Positions 57,331-64,000 of a DNA stretch of 64,000 nt are shown piece after piece. The stretch lies in contig JACEFO010002484.1 of NCBI GenBank assembly GCA_015342445.1, positions 558,001 to 622,000 on the forward strand, written 5' to 3'. The DNA comes from Digitaria exilis. Its lineage: Eukaryota > Streptophyta > Magnoliopsida > Poales > Poaceae. The stretch's first letter is position 1. Each line of letters begins with the position of its first letter. The translations under genes were made by a program, and so were the position numbers. Below the pieces are notes generated by a model. It had not been told where the DNA came from. It did no database searches and saw only the letters and a program-made list of their open reading frames with translations.

Positions 57331-60208
57331 TATCACCTCATTCCTCCTCTTTGATTGCATCTGCAAGACTTTGCAAGAAAAGTCTCTGTTCATCTGCTAG
57401 AGAGAGTATCAGACAGGCAGGTGCTTTGGGGCCAGGGTGCAGGGGCCCTTTGGATGCACCAACGGGAGACCCCGGTCGGCCCACTCTGATCTCGTCTGAA
57501 GATTCGTGCTTCTTTGTTTTATCCGTATCTCTTTCTCCGTCCTCTCGATTGGACAGCGTCTCTGGTCGCCATTGTTTTACCGGCCACTTGCGTCGGTGAG
57601 CACAGGCGTCAAGGCACTCCTCGCTCGGCTTGGCTACTTTTGGTGACGTCGCGAGCTGATTGCCACTGCCATGGATATGGATGCACCCTATTTGCCTATG
57701 GCATAGCCCATTCTCTACTCCAAGTGATCCTGTTGGCTTTTGAGGGCATTTTGTGTTTGCAGGGAGGGGGATTGGAATTTGAAACCAGATCATTTGGAAT
57801 GTACTTCAAATTTGAACGTTCTGTTCATGAGAAATCAACTCGTTGAAAAGTTATAAAATAAGAGGAACAAAAAGTGTGAGGTTAGACTGTGTTTGAAAAA
57901 GGATGTTGTGTTTCATGATTCTAACAAGCCCACCTCATCTCTAGCATAATGTTGCCACTGCCATGAACAGAATTTCTAGCTTAAACAAGGTTGCAAGTGA
58001 TCGAGCTAGCCAATACTATATAGCTTTATTATCTCAAAAGGAATCCCATTATAACTCTCTGCTTCCTGAAAAGCCTTTGTTCAAGGTACACGCCAGTGAG
58101 CTGCAACCTCTTGATCACCAATTAGGGCGCCCACAATGCATTCATCCTAACTCGAAAGTACTGTCCTCAACCATCGATACACCTTTCGCTATATATATAA
58201 TGCATTACTCATTTAAACAATCAGCCCCACGCTCATCAACCGCTGCACCTTTTTTTCCTCGTCGGCAAGTTCCACATGTCTGCTAGCTGCTCTCTTGCTC
58301 CACGCCATTCCTTCCCAGTTTCCGTGCTTTTTATGGGCCTTTTTCTCCGGAGCACGCAAAAAGATTTGCATTTTTGTCATTGTATCTTAAACTGTGGTGA
58401 ATGAAGCATATGCCTATGAAATTTTGTGAATTGTTGGATGATGAGCAGAAACTGAGAAACCTCCCCATCTCACACCCATGAAGCCATGACAGCATCAACA
58501 GCTGAACGATATGCATTAGGGGATAATAACGCATTGCATCTAGCAAGTTAGCCCACTCAACCACTGCAAGCACTTCATCCTACTCATTTCTTTCTCAGCG
58601 AACACTACCACCTGTTATTGTTCACTAACTGCGGCTCTTCCTCCCTCTGCTAGCCTCTTTCTTTCGTTTTCTTTTTCTTTTTTTCTCCAGAACATGAGTC
58701 TTTCTTTTTCTTAAAATGTCTTCCCTTTTATATATTGATGACTCATGCATGAGTCACGCATGGACTCACGGTTCACGCTCGCTCGCTGCATGGCAATGCC
58801 TCTCTGAATGTACTTGTAACTGCAGTTTCATAGATTAGATACCGGGTAATACCTATGGGGAATCAGACCAAGCCTAAGTAGCAACTCGTGCACCAAGAAA
58901 TGGGTGTCGGCTTTTGTAGGGCAATGAACTAACGTGCCAGCTACACGGATCGCAATCTCCTGCCGATACGGAAAGGAACCAGGCGTGCCACGTCTCCCCC
59001 AAAGGAAGATCGAGCTCGGTGAAAATGGCGGAAAGCAACCTGATGAGACTCGCGCCGTGCCATGTCTCCCCAAAGCACAGGCTCGGCGAAGATGGCGGCG
59101 TCCATCACCGTACACTCCTCATGGATACCTTGACTAGACACCCCTGGGGTCTGTCAGTGTGCACCCTTTTCTGGGCAAACTTCTTTTGATAAGCAGTGTA
59201 CAGATGACAAGTCCGCAGGCCATAGAGTCTCTACATGATTACATCGGACCAAGCCGAGGAAAGGGATGCACAAAGAAATGAAGTGTGCAATGAAAATGAT
59301 AGGGTATTTATAAGAAGAAAAAGAGTGCACTGTGGCGATAACATTTGGAATATTGATCAGGGAACAAGGATGTGGATAAAGATAAGTTTATCACACTACC
59401 GCAAAGCACAATTCATACGAGCAATTACCTCTTCCCACTTCCCATTCGTCGCCAATTTTACAGATAGAGCATCTGAACTAGGAATCATCAGCATGTGTCG
59501 CTATTAGCTAAGTTGCGTTGCGTCTCAGAATGCCCACATGTATGAAACATTTTAAACTTGAGTATTTATACAAAATGTAGACGGCTGATTATCTGAATGC
59601 GCAGCACAAACTGACGAGAATAAAGCAGGTCCTTTTCTGATTATGTTGCTTTTGGATTCACGATGACTCAAGAACCTGATCCTGGAGAAAGAAAATGTAT
59701 AAAATTTCAATACATGCTTAACATAAGGTGCTGTTTAATTTAAGCCACCATTATTAATACTGATACTTTGTAGTGACCCCCAGATAGTCAGGAAGAAACC
59801 AAGGAAAAATAAAATTTCAACTCTACCAATTTAGCACCACAAACTGGCCTTGAAAGACCGGATAGTTAAAACTTATTTTACTATTTAGTTAAGAGAAATA
59901 AAGTCTACTTTTCAATCGAAATGTGAACTTCAATGCACAATTCAGTCTACTTTGGTGAGTGGCAATATATAATTCCTGATCAAATGGGACAGTACCTCAT
60001 AAGGTCCTAACGGTGTCTCAAGTAGGCAATCCTTCATCAGGCTAAGCTTATATTTGGAGGCCATGTTTTGGTTGTTTATTGGCCCGGTACAGTGCTATCC
60101 TTGGTTTTGGAGATATAAGGTAACTATTCATCAGGCATACCTTAGATAGCCAACAGCTGACAAAACTTGGGAGGCCCATCAACAGGATCCATTTGATAAA
60201 ATTTGTCC
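57331..60208. other. Spacer downstream of the TruA-type gene
   Basis: A minus-strand frame at 57338-57793 (151 codons) has no recognisable domain and overlaps low-complexity text. 58970-59110 holds a diverged repeat of CGTGCCACGTCTCCCC / CGTGCCATGTCTCCCC, each followed by CTCGG and GATGGCGG-like text. 59600-60208 probably includes the TruA-type gene's 3'UTR. Confidence 0.45.
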
Positions 60209-61702
60209 TCAAACGCTCAGGTCGTATTTCACGTTAGCAAGGTACAGACCACAAGAAGGTGCCATAGGAGGCGCAGCAGTCACAGTCTTTGCATTCAAAA
60301 TTCTCTCAACTGCAACAAAAGGTAATATTCACTTCAATGCACCATCCACGAATCATAAAAAGCAAAAAATGGTACTCAGTGTAAGTTGACGAAAATAAGA
60401 CCAGACCATCTGCAGTTGTTAGATTGCCCGTCCCAACAGATTTTAGAAGACCGACCATTAACCTGACCTGCATTGTATGTAGGACATCAGAAAACTAGCC
60501 AAAAAGCAAAACAGTAATAAAAATAGCAACAAAATGATAGATTCTGCATATTTCAGTCAAGAACTGCGACACTGTGATAATCAAGTAACAACATGGTAAC
60601 CATGAAGTTATAAAGGGTGTGAGCTGCCAGACCCAATGGTACAAGTTATATCAATCCATCAACCTTTAAAGGTATTCAAAATACAAATATTATGATATAA
60701 GCTATTGAGACATGAGACATGCCAACCTTGAGACACAATCTGGTGATTTCCCGGTTACCAGAACATAGCTGAGAGATTACAAGTGACCCATTATCTAATA
60801 GACTGATATTTAGTAACTTAGTCCCTGCATCCGACACTGCAGCTCAGCAATACTGAAGGAGGAAAATCAACCTAGCTTTGTACCTCTGTTACCGAATTCT
60901 ACTCATCATACAATACATCTTGGTACTAATCTACAAGATTAATTCTCTATTAACAGTGGAAATCAAAGAATGAGCTTGCCAAGAGTAACTCATAAATAGA
61001 TATATTTTAAGGAAAACAAATTTACCTGATGGTAAAGAAAAGAACGTGCTCTTGCAGTAACAACAAAGCAGCGGTGCCTTAATCTTGTTCCAAATTCTTT
61101 TCCATTCTCAGGTTCTGATTTTCCACTGCTAGTACAGGAACCATAAGATTGTTTCCCAGAAGATTCCATGGTGGGTATCCTCGAATAAACAAGAGAACCA
61201 TCTGATGATTCCATCTCTGATCGCTCTATGCTTGAAGGAAAAAACATGAAAGGGAACACTTCTGTAACTGTAAGTTCATCCAGAGTTCTCATTGGTGAGT
61301 TTGCCTGCAAGCAGTAGTCAGTAAGCAAAGATCAATGACATGCAAACATTGTTCTAACCAAAGAGTATACATGGGAAAGTAAAATTTTATTCTTTTACAC
61401 TGTTTAAAAAAGCAGCACCTAGCCTGCCTAATTGCCAGGTACCACCCAGGCACTACCCTGTAGGCTGCCAAGCACCTAATGCTTTTTAAAAGACTTCATT
61501 TGTCCTTGCAACAACAAAAAAAGGCAAAACAAATTACGTATTCAAAAAGTAACTTTATTTGTAAAGGAAAACTCAAGAAAAGTGTAGTTTGCAACTTTGC
61601 ATTATGAAAGGTCCCTTTGCTTTATCAATGTGGTTACAGCTGAAACTGGAAAGGTGAATGGGCACGGGTGTCTCCTAGGTACAAACCTAACACTAAGTCC
61701 TC

Positions 61703-61757
<55 letters not shown>

Positions 61758-63603
61758 TAGCCTTTAGTCCCAAGCGAGTTGGGGTAGGCTAGAGATGAAA
61801 CCCAAGAAACAAAGCTCAAGGCTCAGGAACGTTGATAGCTAGTCTCCAAGCGCTCCTATCAAAAGCTACCTCCTTGGAAATATTCCACTCCTTAAGGTCT
61901 CTGTTTATCGCTTCGTCCCAAGTCAATCTAGGTCTATCTCTACCTCTCTTTATATTATTGGCCCGCCCTAGGACCCCAATACGCACCGGCGCCTCCAAGG
62001 GCCTTCGTTGGACATGTCCAAACCATCTCAGCCGATGTTGGGTCAATTTCTCCTCAATGGGTGCCACCCCGACCTTCTCCCGAATGTCTTCATTCCGAAC
62101 TCTATCCCTTCTTGTGTACCAGCAAGACCATCGCAACATCCGCATCTCTGCTACACTCAGTTGCTGGACATGTCGCCTTTTAGTAGGCCAACATTCCGCC
62201 CCGTACAACATCGCCGGTCGAACCGTCGTCCTATAGAACTTCCCCTTCAGCTTTTGTGGCACCCTCCGATCACAGAGGACGCCAGAGGCTTGACGCCACT
62301 TCATCCAGCCTGCTGCGATTCTATGCTTAACATCTTCATCAATGTCGCCATCCTGTTGCAACATCGATCCTAAAAACCGAAAAGTAGCCTTTTGGGGGAC
62401 CACCTGTCCGTCGAGGTTAACGTCTCCATCCTCGTGCCTAATCCCACTAAAAAGACTAAACATGCATTTGCCTACCACATACTTTCTTTATAAACTCCAT
62501 ACAATTTAAAAAGATAATAGAATGAGTTCACAGTAGGATAATATCACCTGACATCCAGCTGCCCGAAATGAACTGAAATCATGATGTCCAACAAGTATGC
62601 TGCAAGCTTTCTGAACAAGAGCCACCATCAGTAAAACCAGCAGCACAATTTTACATAAGCAAACAAATGAAATGTGACTACAGAACTCACCTTCATCGCC
62701 TGAATATCCAAATCTTCAGATATGTGCCAGGCAGAGTTTTTCTCGAAGACTGATGTTGACTCAGGTCCAGAAAGCAAGCGATAGTGATATCTTTATGAAA
62801 ATGAGTAAAGCAGTAGTGTAAGCATTTTCAGCATTTTAGAAGGCTAAACAGGGTTACATATTAGTTTAGCTATTTATATTTTAGTACATAGCATGTAACC
62901 ACTCTTATAGCTACAACCATTTCCAAATACTGGACATAAGACTGGAATAGGTACAGAAAGCAAGACTTATTCTAAGTGTGTTTATACTGTGCCGTATATT
63001 CTGCGACATACGTTCGCTCTAGAGCTTTGTATCTAGCATGAAAATCTGGGGCAACACATCGAACATCAGTCACCATTATGTCACCTTCATTCCTCTGCAA
63101 GGACAAAAACGTTGGCCACAGATAAATACAGTTATACAATACAGAAACCTAGTCAAATAAAATTACGTCAGTAAACATATTTAGCTATTTTTAAGAAAAT
63201 GTAAAGAGATTTATATTTATTCAACTAACACAATACCAACCCAACCAAATGAAAAGGGAAAATATGTAATGAATACTGAAGGTAATGCATATTTAATACA
63301 TCATGTGCAGCCAAAATTGTGTAATCGACTTCCCTTAAAACAAAGGTGCAATCGTACAACCCAGCTTCTATTGGGGACAAAATCAGCATGATAAATTCCA
63401 AAAATAATGGCATAGTCTACTGTGCTGTAAGTACCCTTTAAAATTTTGATATCAGACTCAAGAAGGCATGCTAAACAAATGTGTGCTAAGGACAATAAAA
63501 TTTGACCCTTGTTTTCTACGAGCATAGCTTCATGAAGTCCAGAACCAACCTGCAGAAAGTGGTTCACAGCACGTTTTACAACTCCAGGCTCATGAGGTGT
63601 TAG
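60209..63603 (-). CDS. TruA-type tRNA pseudouridine synthase, C-terminal seven exons (5' part outside the window)
   Basis: Isomerises uridine to pseudouridine in the anticodon arm of tRNAs. Exons 63603-63550, 63094-63012, 62790-62691, 62610-62548, 61304-61026, 60467-60407 and 60309-60209 join in phase through the stop at 60209-60211, about 246 residues. Seen: VVKRAVNHFLQ; GDIMVTDVRCVAPDFHARYK then ALERTYHYRLLSGPE across a junction; HHDFSSFRAAGCQ, ANSPMRTLDELTVTEVFPF; ARARSFLYHQVRLMVGLLKS; VGTGNLTTADVERILNAK; PPMAPSCGLYLANVKYDL. The catalytic-Asp region is N-terminal and lies beyond the window. Between FPFMFFPSSIE and RHRCFVVTARAR there is a Ser/Glu-rich insert of about 60 residues compared with bacterial TruA. 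The 1.24-kb intron 61305-62547 holds a LINE fragment. Cellular compartment cannot be judged without the N-terminus. Confidence 0.93.
61703..62478 (-). mobile_element. 5'-truncated RTE-type LINE in a TruA-gene intron
   Basis: A 220-codon open frame (62478 to 61816) encodes the C-terminal part of a non-LTR retrotransposon reverse transcriptase: FRFLGSMLQQDGDIDEDVKH, RIAAGWMKWRQASGVLCD, MLYGAECWPTKRRHVQQLSV, AEMRMLRWSCWYTRRDRVRN, HRLRWFGHVQRRPLEAPV. After the stop comes a short 3'UTR (CCCCAACTCGCTTGGGACTA) and a (TTG)n tail of about 18 units (CAA on the plus strand, 61703-61756), characteristic of plant RTE LINEs. The catalytic YxDD part is missing, so the copy is 5'-truncated and not autonomous. 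It lies in the same orientation as the host gene; the uninterrupted frame suggests a fairly young insertion. Confidence 0.92.
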
Positions 63604-64000
63604 CTGCAAACACAGAAAAGCTCATCAGCGGAAGAGGTTAAACAATATGCCACTGTTCTAGAAAACATTTTCCAACTCAGATGATAAAGAAAATTTTGTG
63701 GGATTTTTTTTTTTTTGGGAAACGACACGTAAAGGTTGTAATGTGACATGACCGCATTTGTTATGGACATTATCAACATGCATCGGTCAAAAATTAAAAC
63801 ACATTTCGGGAGCTAATGGATGCATACAAGGCCTGCGGGGTAATCCCAGTTAAGAACATGCCCCCTATCTCCCGAACTGTAAGGCATGGTCGTGGTTTGA
63901 CTTGGTATTGTCTTCAAGTTTACATTTTGACTGCTAATTCTTTTAATGTTACATTATTTGTGGCAACAAAAGTTTGATTTCATTAGAAAGCATTTCCAAA
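63604..64000. other. Intron of the TruA-type gene continuing past the window edge
   Basis: Upstream of the acceptor at 63604-63605 (minus strand) the DNA is AT-rich with a T run at 63700-63716 and no further exon was recognised. Confidence 0.5.

Noticed and set aside
57338..57793. 151-codon minus-strand frame
   Set aside because: No domain, no promoter or splice context, and low-complexity parts; most likely chance.
61634..61819. Frame with a run of Val
   Set aside because: It is a translation of the (TTG)n tail of the LINE, not a gene.
1..64000. Possible tRNA genes, CRISPR arrays, riboswitches or bacterial-type operons
   Set aside because: No convincing tRNA A/B-box pair or regular spacer array was seen, and intron-rich genes show this is plant nuclear DNA; a tRNA scan was not possible by eye.

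Overview
This is plant nuclear DNA from a grass. The genes are split by canonical GT/AG introns, coding exons are GC-rich against AT-rich intergenic DNA, and the spacers hold typical grass transposons: Tourist- and Stowaway-like MITEs, CACTA ends carrying the GCCGAGTG subterminal repeat, solo LTRs and an RTE-type LINE tail. A panicoid grass is my best guess but the sequence alone does not prove it. No tRNA, rRNA or CRISPR array was recognised.

Layout. Conserved single-copy genes sit at the two edges. At the left, a TOC90-type plastid import receptor (minus strand, 3' end outside the window) lies head-to-head with the purine-biosynthesis gene GARS/PUR2 (3.7-7.1 kb). At the right lie an intact amino-acid permease of the AAP family (50.1-52.4 kb, minus) and the last seven exons of a TruA-type tRNA pseudouridine synthase (60.2-63.6 kb, minus). 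One intron of the latter carries an RTE LINE fragment.

The middle (8-46 kb) is an accessory region built from repeated, partly broken parts. (i) A family of small secreted cysteine-rich peptide genes, each with a 24-codon signal-peptide exon, one phase-1 intron and a Cys-rich exon: CRP-A at 8.0 kb (intact), CRP-B at 36.9 kb (exon 2 split by a 230-bp Stowaway-like MITE), CRP-C at 44.9 kb (intact), and a decayed exon-2 copy at 27.8 kb that lacks the MITE. (ii) A trehalose-6-phosphate phosphatase gene at 13.1-14.7 kb, complete in its catalytic domain but with an in-frame stop and no N-terminus, plus a second TPP remnant at 29.75 kb. (iii) Two DUF26 (Gnk2) receptor-like genes with a transmembrane exon but no kinase, both disabled, at 17.9-19.1 kb and 40.3-41.5 kb. 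(iv) A composite of fragments from two unrelated housekeeping genes, ICln and PECT1, at 25.4-27.5 kb.

The order CRP(+) then TPP(-) occurs twice, which suggests segmental duplication followed by decay. The strongest candidate for something undescribed is the CRP family: its 5' leader and signal peptide are better conserved than its mature peptide, which fits fast-evolving secreted signalling or defence peptides. Solo LTRs at 31.9-35.9 kb and 53.8-54.8 kb and several MITEs account for much of the remaining spacer.
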